Shown here one piece after another: positions 24,917 to 33,185 of a stretch of DNA of 54,872 bases. Location: positions 1 through 54,872 of the forward strand of contig JBFLYK010000040.1 of assembly GCA_040756995.1 (NCBI GenBank), read 5' to 3'. Numbering within the stretch: the first letter of the stretch is position 1; the number at the start of each line of letters is the position of its first letter. A program made the translations under genes and the position numbers. This stretch comes from BP-133 sp040756995 (lineage in GTDB: Bacteria > Actinomycetota > Acidimicrobiia > IMCC26256 > BP-133). Under the pieces are notes generated by a model that saw nothing but the letters and a program-made list of their open reading frames with translations, made no database searches and was not told where the DNA came from.

Positions 24917-26716
24917 TCAGGCGGCTTCCAGTGGCGGTGTGGGCGAGCGGTCGTGGCGCCCGTCCGACCAGGCGTTCCACAGCTCGGCGTAGAGGCCACC
25001 GGCGGCGAGGAGGTCGGCGTGGGTTCCGACGGCCACCAGCCGGCCGCCATCGAGGACGGCGATCCGGTCAGCCGCCGCGGCCTGGGTGAGCCGGTGGGCG
25101 ACGACGATGGCCGTGCGCCCGGCCAGCACCCGGTTGGCGGCGGCCTCCAGGAGACGGGCTCCGGCTGAGCCGGCATCGGCGGTGGCCTCGTCGAGGATGA
25201 CGATGGCCGGATCGCGCAGGGCCACCCGGGCCAGCGCCACCTGCTGCGCCTGGGTGGCGGTGAGCCGGTGCCCACCCTCGCCGACGACGGTGGCCAGCCC
25301 ATCGGGCAGGGCCCGAACCCAGCCCCGCGCTCCGGCGGCGTCCAGCGCCGCGGTCACCTCGTCGTCGGTGGCGTCCGGCCGGGCGAGGCGCAGGTCGTCG
25401 GCCAGCGGGCCGGCGAACGTGTGCACCTCCTGGGCGACGAGCGCCACCGCCCGGCGGACGGCGTCGGGGTCGAGGTCGGCGAGGGGCCGGCGCCCGAGGC
25501 GGACCTCGCCGGCGGTCGGCTGGTGGATCCCGGCCACGATCTTGGCCAGGGTGGTCTTGCCCGCGCCGCTGGCGCCGACGAGCGCCAGCCGTTCGCCGGA
25601 CTCGACGTGGAGGGTCACACCGGCCACGACGGGGTGACCGGCCCGGTACTCGTGACCGACGGAGAGGAGCGTGACCGACCGGTCCTCCATCCCGGCCGGT
25701 TCCGCGGGCGGCGCCGGCCGGGGCAGGTTCACGACCCCGACCACCCGGGCCAGGGCGGCGGCGGCGCTCTGGGCGGTGTCGAGGTTGCCCAGCAGCTGGT
25801 TGATCGGATTGAACAGGCGGTGGAAGTACAGGGCGGCGGCGGTGGCCACTCCGACGGTGGCCGAACCGGCCCGGACGAGGACGAACCCGGCGACGAGCAC
25901 GCTGCCGAGACCGGCGACTTCGGCCAGGTTGAGGCGGCCGTAGAACCGCGTGACGAGGTTGGTGGCGACAATGTTCTGGCGGAGGGCGTCGAGGGAGCGG
26001 CCTTCCACGGCGGTCAGCTGCGCCGGCCCGAGGCGCAGCGCCCGGATCGTCGCCGCGCCGGAGAGGGTTCCCAGGAGCTGCTGGGCCCGGGCGCCGTCGG
26101 CCACCCGGGCGGCCTCGTAGGCCGGCCGGGAGCGGGCGAGGTGCCAGCGGACGGTGTGGACCTGGATGGGGGCGGCCACGAGGGCGGCGAGGGCGAAGCG
26201 CCAGTCGAGGATGGCGAGGCTGCCGAGCGTCAGGGCGATGGTGAACCCGGCCTCGGCGACGGTGGGAACGACCTCGGTCCCGGCCTGACCGAGGACGCGG
26301 ACGTCGTCGGCGAGGCGGGCGACGAGATCACCGCGGCCAGCCCGCTCCACCGTGTCGATGTCGAGGTCGACCGCCCGGTCCATGAGCCGCTCCCGCAGGT
26401 CGGCGACGGTGCCTTCGGTCAGACGGGCGAGGAGGATCCGGCCCAGAGCGGTGAGGACGCCCACGACGACGGCGACGGCGGCGAGGGCGGCCGCCGGGCC
26501 GGTGATGGCGCCGGCGGGCCGGCCGGTGGTGACGGCGTCGACGATCCGGCCGAGCAGGGCCGGGCCGGCCAGACCCACGGCGGTGGTCGTCACCACCACG
26601 GCCACGGTGGCCAGCGCCAGCGCCCAGCGGGGACCGACGAGGGCGGCCACGGCCCGCCGCGTCTCCCGCCGGGTGGCCGTGGGCAGCAGCGTCCGGTCAG
26701 CGTCGCGGCGGCTCAT
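24917..26716 (-). CDS. ABC half-transporter (exporter fold), ATP-competent subunit of a heterodimer
   Basis: This 599-residue protein has six membrane helices fused to a nucleotide-binding domain. The NBD has intact Walker A GASGAGKTTLAKIV, Walker B IVILDEATAD and switch histidine IVVAHRLTQ. Its signature is degenerate (LTATQAQQ instead of LSGGQ). It complements the upstream partner, which has a good signature but broken Walker motifs. The start at 26716 overlaps the partner stop as ATGA. Exporter-fold pairs such as IrtAB and YbtPQ import iron-siderophores. The downstream ferritin and the regulator-linked element upstream favour that role here; this is inference. Confidence 0.85.
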   Translation of the reverse strand: MSRRDADRTLLPTATRRETRRAVAALVGPRWALALATVAVVVTTTAVGLAGPALLGRIVDAVTTGRPAGAITGPAAALAAVAVVVGVLTALGRILLARLTEGTVADLRERLMDRAVDLDIDTVERAGRGDLVARLADDVRVLGQAGTEVVPTVAEAGFTIALTLGSLAILDWRFALAALVAAPIQVHTVRWHLARSRPAYEAARVADGARAQQLLGTLSGAATIRALRLGPAQLTAVEGRSLDALRQNIVATNLVTRFYGRLNLAEVAGLGSVLVAGFVLVRAGSATVGVATAAALYFHRLFNPINQLLGNLDTAQSAAAALARVVGVVNLPRPAPPAEPAGMEDRSVTLLSVGHEYRAGHPVVAGVTLHVESGERLALVGASGAGKTTLAKIVAGIHQPTAGEVRLGRRPLADLDPDAVRRAVALVAQEVHTFAGPLADDLRLARPDATDDEVTAALDAAGARGWVRALPDGLATVVGEGGHRLTATQAQQVALARVALRDPAIVILDEATADAGSAGARLLEAAANRVLAGRTAIVVAHRLTQAAAADRIAVLDGGRLVAVGTHADLLAAGGLYAELWNAWSDGRHDRSPTPPLEAA

Positions 26717-28440
26717 GCGAGGACGAGCTCCCGGTAGGAGGGGTGGCGCCGGCACAGCTCGGCGTGGGTGCCTTCGGCGGGCCCGTCAGGGTCGACGACG
26801 ACCACCCGGTCGCAGACCCCGAGCAGCGCCGGGCTGGTGGTGACGATCACGGTGGTGCGGCCCCGGCGGAGCGCCCGCAGCCCCGTCACGATTCCGGCCT
26901 CCGTCACCGGATCGACGGCGGTGGTCGGGTCGTGGAGGACGAGGACGGGGGCCTCGGTGGCCAGCGCCCGGGCCAGCGCGACGCGCTGACGCTGGCCGCC
27001 GGACAGCGCCTGGCCCCGGTCACCGATCTGGGTCTCGAGCCCGTCGGGCAGCTCGGCGGCCAGCCGGTCGACGGAGGCCGCGGCCAGGGCCGGGCGAACG
27101 TCGGCGCCGGGCGGGGCGGCGGCCGCAACGTTGGCGGCGACCGTACCCTCGAACAGCTCGGCGTCGTGGGGGGACACCGTGACAACGCGGCGAAGGCTGT
27201 CCGGTTCCAGCGTGGAGAGGCACTGGCCGTCGAGGCTGATCGTGCCCCGTTCCGGGTCGGAGGCCCGGGCGAGCCAGTCGAGCACGGCCGCCGCCGTCTC
27301 CCCGTCGGCGACGACGAGGCCCAGGATCTCTCCTGATCTGACTTCGAACGTCACCGGTCCGACCTTGCCCCGGGCGACGCCGCGGACCGAGAGGGCGGGG
27401 GCCGATCGGGCGGCGGCCGGAGCGTCGCCCCCCACGGCCGGCGGGACGCTGAGCAGGTCGGCGATCCGGTCGGCCGACGCCGCCGCCCGGGCCAGGCGAA
27501 GGCCGACGTAGGCCAGGATCCAGAACGGGGTGGCCATGAACTGCGCCAGCCCGACGACGGCGACGAGCTCCCCGATGGTGATGGAACCACCGGCGGCCAG
27601 CCGCCCGGCGAAGAGCGCCACGGCGGCGAGGAAGAGTCCCGGCACGAGGACGCCGGCCGCTTCGTACCAGCCCGCCGACCGCGCCGCCCGGAGGGAGGCG
27701 GCCAGGGACGAGCGGCTGGCGGCCCGGTAGCGGGCGGCGGCGGCCCGCTCGGCGCCCAGTCCCTTAACCACCCGCAGGCCGGTGAGGAGGTCGGCGGCGG
27801 TGCCGCCGGCGTGGGCCGCGGCCGCCTGCTCGGCACCGCTGCGGCGTTCGAGCGGCCGGCCGAGGGCCCGCATCACGACCAGAACCGGCGGCAGGCCGAG
27901 GAGGACGAGGAGCGTGAGCGGGCCGGAGACGCGCAGCAGGGCCACGGCGGCGACGGTCACCGACGCCAGCCCGGCGGCGGCGAAGGCCAGGACCTGGCCC
28001 AGCTCGCCCACCTGCTGGGTGTCGACCGTGGCGGTGCTCACCACGGTGCCCGACAGGCGGTCACCGCCGGCGCTGCCCGCCGGGTCGAGGGCCCGGCCCG
28101 TGATCAGCATCCGCAGGTGGTGCTCGGCCGACTGTGACATCAGCTGCGACTGGCGCCAGCCGAAGCGCCAGGACCAGGAGAAGGCGGCGAAGACACCGAC
28201 CATGAGCCCGAGCCAGCGGACCAGCGCGGCGGCGTCCGAGGTCTCCGTCGCCCGGTCGATGACCGCCCCGATCAACACCGGGACCAGCGCCTCGCCGGTC
28301 TGATGCCCGGCCAGGAGGACGGCCGCGGCGGCCAGGCGCCCGCGGCCCCCGCCCGTCAGGGCGGCGCGCAGCACCCGGCGGCGGGTCCAGGGCATCGGCT
28401 CGAGCCGGGCGCGCCGGGTTCGGGCGAGAAGCGGAGGCAT
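26713..28440 (-). CDS. ABC half-transporter (exporter fold), degenerate ATPase subunit
   Basis: This 575-residue partner of the downstream half-transporter has six predicted helices and an NBD with canonical signature LSGGQRQRVALARAL (about 479). The Walker A region (GLVVADGETAAAVLDWL, about 374) lacks the GK(S/T) core. Walker B reads VLVLHDPTTAVD, with Asp for the catalytic Glu, and the switch histidine is replaced (VIVTTSPALL). Only the composite site formed with the partner's Walker motifs can hydrolyse ATP. A repeated element shared with the araC-type promoter lies 34-67 bp upstream of its ATG, suggesting control by that regulator. Confidence 0.85.
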   Translation of the reverse strand: MPPLLARTRRARLEPMPWTRRRVLRAALTGGGRGRLAAAAVLLAGHQTGEALVPVLIGAVIDRATETSDAAALVRWLGLMVGVFAAFSWSWRFGWRQSQLMSQSAEHHLRMLITGRALDPAGSAGGDRLSGTVVSTATVDTQQVGELGQVLAFAAAGLASVTVAAVALLRVSGPLTLLVLLGLPPVLVVMRALGRPLERRSGAEQAAAAHAGGTAADLLTGLRVVKGLGAERAAAARYRAASRSSLAASLRAARSAGWYEAAGVLVPGLFLAAVALFAGRLAAGGSITIGELVAVVGLAQFMATPFWILAYVGLRLARAAASADRIADLLSVPPAVGGDAPAAARSAPALSVRGVARGKVGPVTFEVRSGEILGLVVADGETAAAVLDWLARASDPERGTISLDGQCLSTLEPDSLRRVVTVSPHDAELFEGTVAANVAAAAPPGADVRPALAAASVDRLAAELPDGLETQIGDRGQALSGGQRQRVALARALATEAPVLVLHDPTTAVDPVTEAGIVTGLRALRRGRTTVIVTTSPALLGVCDRVVVVDPDGPAEGTHAELCRRHPSYRELVLA

Positions 28441-28474
28441 GGGACCGAAGGTACGGTTGGGCCGGCGGGGCCGG

Positions 28475-28507
28475 GCGCCAATCTGTGTCGCTCAACGGCC
28501 ACCGGCC
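28475..28507 (-). promoter_or_regulatory. Repeated regulatory element, copy C (ABC half-transporter operon)
   Basis: GCGCCAATCTGTGTCG, then 5 bp, then CGGCCAC, is the third copy of an element also found at 30841 and 42965. TGTCG and CGGCCAC are separated by exactly 5 bp in all three. This copy is the most divergent and lies 34 bp upstream of the half-transporter ATG. Confidence 0.5.
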
Positions 28508-28542
28508 GGGCAAACGGGACGAACCTCCGTCGCAAGCGCGAT

Positions 28543-28571
28543 GCAGGCCGGCGGTCACCCCGCCGGCCTGC
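28543..28571 (-). terminator. Hairpin terminator after the secreted helical protein gene
   Basis: GCAGGCCGGCGG (28543-28554) and CCGCCGGCCTGC (28560-28571) form a perfect 12-bp stem with a 5-base loop, 28 bp beyond the stop of the minus-strand gene at 28599. There is no T-run, as is common in high-GC genomes. Confidence 0.6.
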
Positions 28572-28598
28572 AGGATCAAACGAGACGGAGGGTCCGGC

Positions 28599-29810
28599 TC
28601 AGGGAGCTGCCGGGGCGGTGGCGAAGGGCCAGGGCAACCCGCCGCCGGGGCCTTCGTTCTCCTCGTAGTACTGCACGAGCTCCGGCGTGTCCCAGTACTG
28701 GCCCACGTAGATCTGCTCGACGACGAGGAGCGCGTCCAGCAGGGTCCGCTTGGTGGCGTCCGTCTGCTCCGCGGCGTAGGCCTCCACCGCCGCCCCCATG
28801 GCCGTGGTTGCGAACGTGAACACGCCCCAGTCGAACTTCACCGAGAGCGGGGTCTCGAGCCAGTCGCTGTACTCCGTCGCCACCTGGGCGGCGGCCTCGG
28901 GGGTCCCGGTGGCGATCAGGTCCCGGATCTCGAAGATCGTGAGGAGGACGTCGTCGATGGTGTCGAAGGTGTCCCAGTCGGTGGGGTCGAACGTCGGACG
29001 GGTCGGCAGGTAGTTCTGGGCCACGACATCGACCATGTTGATCGCCACGGAGAAGCGGGCATCGAGGGCGTTCAGGGCATCCTCGGCGCCGGGGTAGCCG
29101 GCGGCGGGATCACCCTCGAAGGCGGCGGTCACGGCGGCCACGAGCCCGTCGATCTCGGTCGCCAGGGCGGGGTTCCGGAAGGCGATCAGCTCCCGGGCCA
29201 CGGGATAGTCGGCCACGAACTCGAGCCAGCGCTCCTTGGCCGCCGCCGGGTCGGGTTCGGTCGCCGGCGTCTGCGGCGTGGCGTCCGGGTCCCCGGTCAG
29301 CTCCGATCGGGCGGTGCCGTACGTGAAGGCGACCGTCCACATCGTGGCCAGGTCGTTGAAGTACTCGTTCAGCGGCGGGGAGTTGGTGAGGGAGCCGACG
29401 ACCTCGTCCCAGGCGACGGCCTGCTCCTCGGCGAGCTGCACCCGATCCGCGCAGGTGTAGTCGCCGGCGTCGTCCCCCTCCAGCCCCAGACTCGCCTGCA
29501 CCTGGTTCTGGTGGTACGTGTAGAAGTGAGCGAGCTCGTAGGTGGCGCGGTAGACGGCCTCCCACCAGGTGGACTGGAGAATTCTGTCGCTCGCCTGGTA
29601 CGCCCGGCGGCTGACGTCAAGGTCGCAGGTCTTGGCCGCCTCGATGTAGGCGTCGAGCGCCTCGGCCACGACCTGGGCGCGGGCGACGGTATCGGGGCCG
29701 TAGCTCGTCTCGGCCCGAGCCAGGTTGAACAGGCTGCCTCCGAGCAGCGAGACGCCCACGGTCACGGCCAGCCCGGCCAGCCGTGCGCGGTGACGGAACG
29801 TGTGGATCAT
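28599..29810 (-). CDS. Secreted, probably all-helical protein of unknown function (iron-box linked)
   Basis: This 403-residue protein has a signal peptide (VTVGVSLLGGSLFNLARAE). The mature chain is acidic, predominantly helical, and rich in Tyr, Trp and Asp/Glu: QSTWWEAVYRATYELAHFY, YFNDLATMWTVAFTYGTA and AALVVEQIYVGQYW-like. Two cysteines (KTCDLD, DYTCADR) might pair. It recalls imelysin or EfeO-type helical iron proteins, but the GxHxxE motif is absent. The 177-bp upstream region carries a perfect iron box (29978-29991), and GGAGGA precedes the ATG. It sits between the half-transporter operon and the araC-type gene, so an iron role is inferred. Confidence 0.75.
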   Translation of the reverse strand: MIHTFRHRARLAGLAVTVGVSLLGGSLFNLARAETSYGPDTVARAQVVAEALDAYIEAAKTCDLDVSRRAYQASDRILQSTWWEAVYRATYELAHFYTYHQNQVQASLGLEGDDAGDYTCADRVQLAEEQAVAWDEVVGSLTNSPPLNEYFNDLATMWTVAFTYGTARSELTGDPDATPQTPATEPDPAAAKERWLEFVADYPVARELIAFRNPALATEIDGLVAAVTAAFEGDPAAGYPGAEDALNALDARFSVAINMVDVVAQNYLPTRPTFDPTDWDTFDTIDDVLLTIFEIRDLIATGTPEAAAQVATEYSDWLETPLSVKFDWGVFTFATTAMGAAVEAYAAEQTDATKRTLLDALLVVEQIYVGQYWDTPELVQYYEENEGPGGGLPWPFATAPAAP

Positions 29811-29977
29811 GTGCTGTGTCCTCCGGATGAACGGCGCGGCGCCGGCGTCCCCCAGAACGCGGCGGAAGGTGCTTACTCCCCAACGGCGCGCAGCCCGCCC
29901 CCTTCGAAACCGGACATTGGCGCCATTTGGATGATTCGCCGCGAAAGGGATGATTCCTCCCTTCCGAACAGAAGTAC

Positions 29978-29991
29978 TTAGGCGGTCCTAA
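29978..29991. promoter_or_regulatory. Iron box (TTAGG-CGGT-CCTAA)
   Basis: A perfect TTAGG-N4-CCTAA palindrome overlaps the stop codon of the araC-type gene and lies 168 bp upstream of the secreted helical protein's ATG, both on the minus strand. The likely target is that downstream gene, which would then have a leader of about 150 nt. Confidence 0.6.
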
Positions 29992-30821
29992 GACGGCATG
30001 TCGCGCTCGCCGGCCGCTTCGGCAGCCCAGGCGGCCGGCGTGGAACCGGTCACCCGCGAGAAAGCCTGGACGAAGGCGCTGGCCGTGCGATAGCCGACCG
30101 TGCGGGCCGTCACTCCGACGCTGGTGCCGGTAGCCAGCAGCTGCATGGCGGCCCGGACCCGCACATGGAGCCGCCACTGGGTGAAGGGCATCCCGGTCTC
30201 GGCGGTGAACACACGGGTGAGGGTCCGCTCGCCGGCTCCGACCTGCTGCGCCCAATGGGCCAGGTCCCGTCCGTCCCCCGGATTGGCCAGGATGGACTCC
30301 GCCACCTGGCGGGCGCGGGGATCCGCCGGCATCGGAATCTGCAGGGTGGCGAGGGACAGCGGAGCCAGGCAGTCGTAGAGGACGGCCTGGGCCCGCTCGC
30401 GGGCGTCGGCCGCCAGCTCGGGATTGTCGAGGTGGATGATCAACTCCCGGGCCAGCGGCGTCACCGCCAGGGGCGTGGTGGCCTCCCACCGGAAGGGGCA
30501 GTCGGCGGGTTCGAAGTACAGCGAGTAGAGCCGGAAGGGCTGGTCGCTGCCGGCCGAGTGCCGGACCCCGGCCGGTACCCACAGGCCGATGGTCGGCGGT
30601 GCCAGCCAGTCGATGTCCTCGGTCTGGATGGTGACCGCGCCGTCCGGCGCCCAGAGGAACTGGTGGTGCTCGTGCTCGTGCGCCTCCCAGCGCCACGACC
30701 GGTGCAGCTCGAACCGGGCCACGGTGACGGCGGCGTCGGTGCTCTGGATGTATCGGGCCGACCCTCGTTCGTCTTCGTCGGTGTGCACGAGGACGATCGG
30801 GTCGCCGGGCGACTCGCTCAT
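29988..30821 (-). CDS. AraC-family transcriptional regulator
   Basis: This 277-residue regulator has an N-terminal cupin-like sensor (HEHEHHQFLWAPDGAVTIQ, PPTIGLWVPAGVRHSAG). The C-terminal region has two helix-turn-helix motifs: LAHWAQQVGAGERTLTRVF and VTARTVGYRTASAFVQAFSR. The DNA-binding domain has the family-typical TGMPFTQWR. AraC-type proteins such as YbtA and RipA control iron and siderophore genes. This one lies between a half-transporter operon and a siderophore ABC operon. Its own upstream region contains the element repeated at two other promoters, so autoregulation and control of those promoters are proposed. Confidence 0.88.
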   Translation of the reverse strand: MSESPGDPIVLVHTDEDERGSARYIQSTDAAVTVARFELHRSWRWEAHEHEHHQFLWAPDGAVTIQTEDIDWLAPPTIGLWVPAGVRHSAGSDQPFRLYSLYFEPADCPFRWEATTPLAVTPLARELIIHLDNPELAADARERAQAVLYDCLAPLSLATLQIPMPADPRARQVAESILANPGDGRDLAHWAQQVGAGERTLTRVFTAETGMPFTQWRLHVRVRAAMQLLATGTSVGVTARTVGYRTASAFVQAFSRVTGSTPAAWAAEAAGERDMPS

Positions 30822-30840
30822 GCCGGACCATCCCTGTCGG

Positions 30841-30894
30841 GCGCCAACTTCTGTCGAGCAGCGGCCACGAGCGGAACGAATGGTGCGAAGCGGT
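30841..30894 (-). promoter_or_regulatory. Repeated regulatory element, copy A (araC-type/siderophore operon intergenic)
   Basis: GCGCCAACTTCTGTCG, 5 bp, then CGGCCAC begins 19 bp upstream of the araC-type ATG. It shares with copy B (42965-43014) a further block, AGCGG-N2-CGAATG-N2-GCGAAGC. Long identity between two distant intergenic regions implies a functional DNA site, plausibly the binding site of the adjacent AraC protein. Confidence 0.6.
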
Positions 30895-30978
30895 CGATCA
30901 CCCTCTGTTCACCCGTGGCCACCACCCGTATGTTGCGCCCCCAGTGGCCCAACTCTTCGGTTTGCCACCAGTGCCATC

Positions 30979-30992
30979 TAAGGCGAGCCTAA
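30979..30992. promoter_or_regulatory. Iron box (TAAGG-CGAG-CCTAA) upstream of the siderophore ABC operon
   Basis: This near-perfect TTAGG-N4-CCTAA site lies 37 bp before the ATG of the first operon gene. It is enclosed by a 9-bp inverted repeat, GCCACCAGT (30964-30972) and ACTGGTGGC (30992-31000). Placement between promoter and start fits iron-dependent repression. Confidence 0.65.
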
Positions 30993-31029
30993 CTGGTGGC
31001 GCCCGACGACTCGGACAGGAGCGATTCCC

Positions 31030-32085
31030 ATGCCGAAGCACCCCGTTCGACGCCGTTGGCTGGCCCTGGCGGCCGGCGCGTTGGTCCTCGTCTCGGCGGC
31101 CTGCGGCAACGACCGCGGCCGCACTCCCGAGCCGGTGGCCGCCTCCGGCACGGAGGACACCTCCACGTGGTCGTTCACCGACGACCTCGGCGTGACGGTC
31201 ACGCGTGACAGCCGGCCCACCCGCATCGTGGCCCAGGTGTCGGCCGCCGCCACGCTCTACGACTACGGCATCAAGCCCGTCGGCGTGTTCGGCCCGACCG
31301 TCCGCAAGGACGGGACGCCCGAGAATCTGGCCGGCGATCTCGCCCAGCTCGGCAACCTCCCCTCGGTCGGCTCGGCCTGGGGCGAGTTCAACCTCGAGCA
31401 GCTGGCCGCCCTCAAGCCCGACCTCATCGTCACGATGAGCTACGAGGAGAGCCTCGAGAACGCCAAGTACGACCCGTACTGGTTCGTGCCCAAAGATTCT
31501 CTCGAGAAGATCAAGGGGATCGCCCCCATCGTCGCCATCCGGCTTCGCGGCGAGCCGCTCGACCACACCGTGGAACGCTTCGCTGAGCTGGCCAAGGCCC
31601 TCGGCGCCGACATGGACGGAGGCGCCAACGCCGCCGCCCGCAGCCGCTTCAACGAGGCCCGCGACGACTTCGCCAAGGCCATCGCCGACAAGCCCGGCCT
31701 CACCGCCCTGTTCGTCGCCGGCTACACCGAGAGCTTCTACGTCGCCAACCCCGAGGTCGCCGTCGACGTGGCCTGGTTCCGGGAGCTCGGCCTGCAGGTG
31801 CCCGACGTCGCCGTGGCCGACGGCGAGTTCTGGGAGGTACTGAGCTGGGAGCAGGCCGGCCGCCACGCCGCCGACGTCATCTTCAACGACATCCGGGGCC
31901 AGTCGCTCACCGTCGAGGAGATGAAGAAGGGCCAGCCGACGTTCGCCAACCTCCCGGCGGTCAAGGCCGGCCAGGTCGGCCGCTGGCATTTCGAGTCGCC
32001 CTACAGCTACGAGAGCGTGGCCGACGTCCTCGCCGACATGACCACCACCATCCGGGCCGCCAACCCGAGCGTCGTGCCGTCGTGA
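31030..32085 (+). CDS. Iron-siderophore ABC transporter, substrate-binding lipoprotein
   Basis: This 351-residue FepB/FecB-type (TroA superfamily) lipoprotein (lipobox VLVSAACGND) captures an iron-siderophore outside the membrane. It has the typical opening WSFTDDLGVTVTRDSRPTRI, the VSAAATLYDYGIKPVGVFGP segment, LEQLAALKPDLIVTMSY and a long central helix. An unusual ELAKALGADMDGGANAAARS region follows. AGGAG precedes the ATG. It is the first gene of a six-gene operon with overlapping stops and starts, and has an iron box 37 bp upstream. Confidence 0.9.
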   Translation: MPKHPVRRRWLALAAGALVLVSAACGNDRGRTPEPVAASGTEDTSTWSFTDDLGVTVTRDSRPTRIVAQVSAAATLYDYGIKPVGVFGPTVRKDGTPENLAGDLAQLGNLPSVGSAWGEFNLEQLAALKPDLIVTMSYEESLENAKYDPYWFVPKDSLEKIKGIAPIVAIRLRGEPLDHTVERFAELAKALGADMDGGANAAARSRFNEARDDFAKAIADKPGLTALFVAGYTESFYVANPEVAVDVAWFRELGLQVPDVAVADGEFWEVLSWEQAGRHAADVIFNDIRGQSLTVEEMKKGQPTFANLPAVKAGQVGRWHFESPYSYESVADVLADMTTTIRAANPSVVPS

Positions 32086-33185
32086 GCCCATCGACCCTCG
32101 CCCCCGGGCGATCCCGCCCACCGCTGAGCCGCCGCGACGCGGCCACCGCCGAGGTCGCCGCCGACCGTCGTCGGGGCCTCGTGCGGGCCCGCTGGCTCCG
32201 GACCGTCGGCCTGCTCGTCGCCGCCGCGGTGCTCTTCGGGATCTGCCTGGCCAGCGTGGCCTACGGTTCGAAGCCGATCGGCTTCTCCACGGTGATCGAT
32301 GCGTTCGTCGCCTTCGATCCCGCCAGCAACGACCACCTCATCATCCGCTCGCTGCGGGTCCCGCGGACGGTCGTCGGCCTTCTGGTCGGCGCGGCCCTCG
32401 GCCTGGCGGGGGCCGTCATGCAGGGGGTGGCGCGCAACCCGCTGGCCGACCCCGGGATCCTCGGCGTGAACGCCGGCGCCTCGCTGTTCGTGGTCATCGC
32501 CATCTTCGTCTTCGGGATCGGCAGCCTGACCGGCTACGTCTGGTTCGCCTTCGCCGGCGCGGCGCTCGCCGCCTTCCTGGTCTATGCCCTCGGTTCAGTG
32601 GGTCGGGAGGGTCCGACGCCGGTCAAGCTGGCACTGGCCGGCGCCGCTCTCACCGCCCTGCTCAGCTCCTTCACCTCGGCCATCCTGCTGCTCGACGTCG
32701 AGACCCTCGACACCTTCCGCTTCTGGGCGGTGGGGTCGCTGGCCGGTCGGGATGCGGCCATCGCCTGGCAGGTCGCCCCGTTCCTGGCCGTGGGGGCGGT
32801 CATGGCCCTGGCCACCGGCCGCCTGCTCAACGCGCTCTCCCTCGGCGACGACGTCGCCCGCAGCCTCGGCCAGCGGGTCGGCCTGGCCCGGGCCTTCTCG
32901 GCGCTGTCGGTGGTCATCCTGGCCGGGGGCGCCACCGCCGCCGCCGGGCCCATCGGATTCGTCGGCCTCACCATCCCGCACGTGGCCCGGGCCATCACCG
33001 GGCCCGACTACCGCTGGATCCTGCCCTACTCGATGGTTCTCTCCCCCATCCTGCTCCTCGGCTCCGACATCCTCGGCCGGGTCGTCGCCCGGCCGGGCGA
33101 GGTGCAGGTCGGCATCGTCACCGCCCTCGTCGGAGCCCCGTTCTTCATCGCCCTCGTCCGCCGCCGGAAGCTGGTGGAGCTGTAG
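32082..33185 (+). CDS. Iron-siderophore ABC transporter permease (FecCD family), subunit 1
   Basis: This 367-residue membrane protein of the BtuC/FecCD family has about ten helices. The conserved LRVPRTVVGLLVGAALGLAG and NPLADPGILGVNAGASLFVV are near the N-terminus. The coupling region is GLTIPHVARAITGPDYRWIL, followed by DILGRVVARPGEVQVGIVTA. It forms the channel with the next gene product. The GTG start overlaps the upstream stop as GTGA. The extended N-terminus, about 40 basic residues, is cytoplasmic. Confidence 0.93.
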   Translation: MSPSTLAPGRSRPPLSRRDAATAEVAADRRRGLVRARWLRTVGLLVAAAVLFGICLASVAYGSKPIGFSTVIDAFVAFDPASNDHLIIRSLRVPRTVVGLLVGAALGLAGAVMQGVARNPLADPGILGVNAGASLFVVIAIFVFGIGSLTGYVWFAFAGAALAAFLVYALGSVGREGPTPVKLALAGAALTALLSSFTSAILLLDVETLDTFRFWAVGSLAGRDAAIAWQVAPFLAVGAVMALATGRLLNALSLGDDVARSLGQRVGLARAFSALSVVILAGGATAAAGPIGFVGLTIPHVARAITGPDYRWILPYSMVLSPILLLGSDILGRVVARPGEVQVGIVTALVGAPFFIALVRRRKLVEL

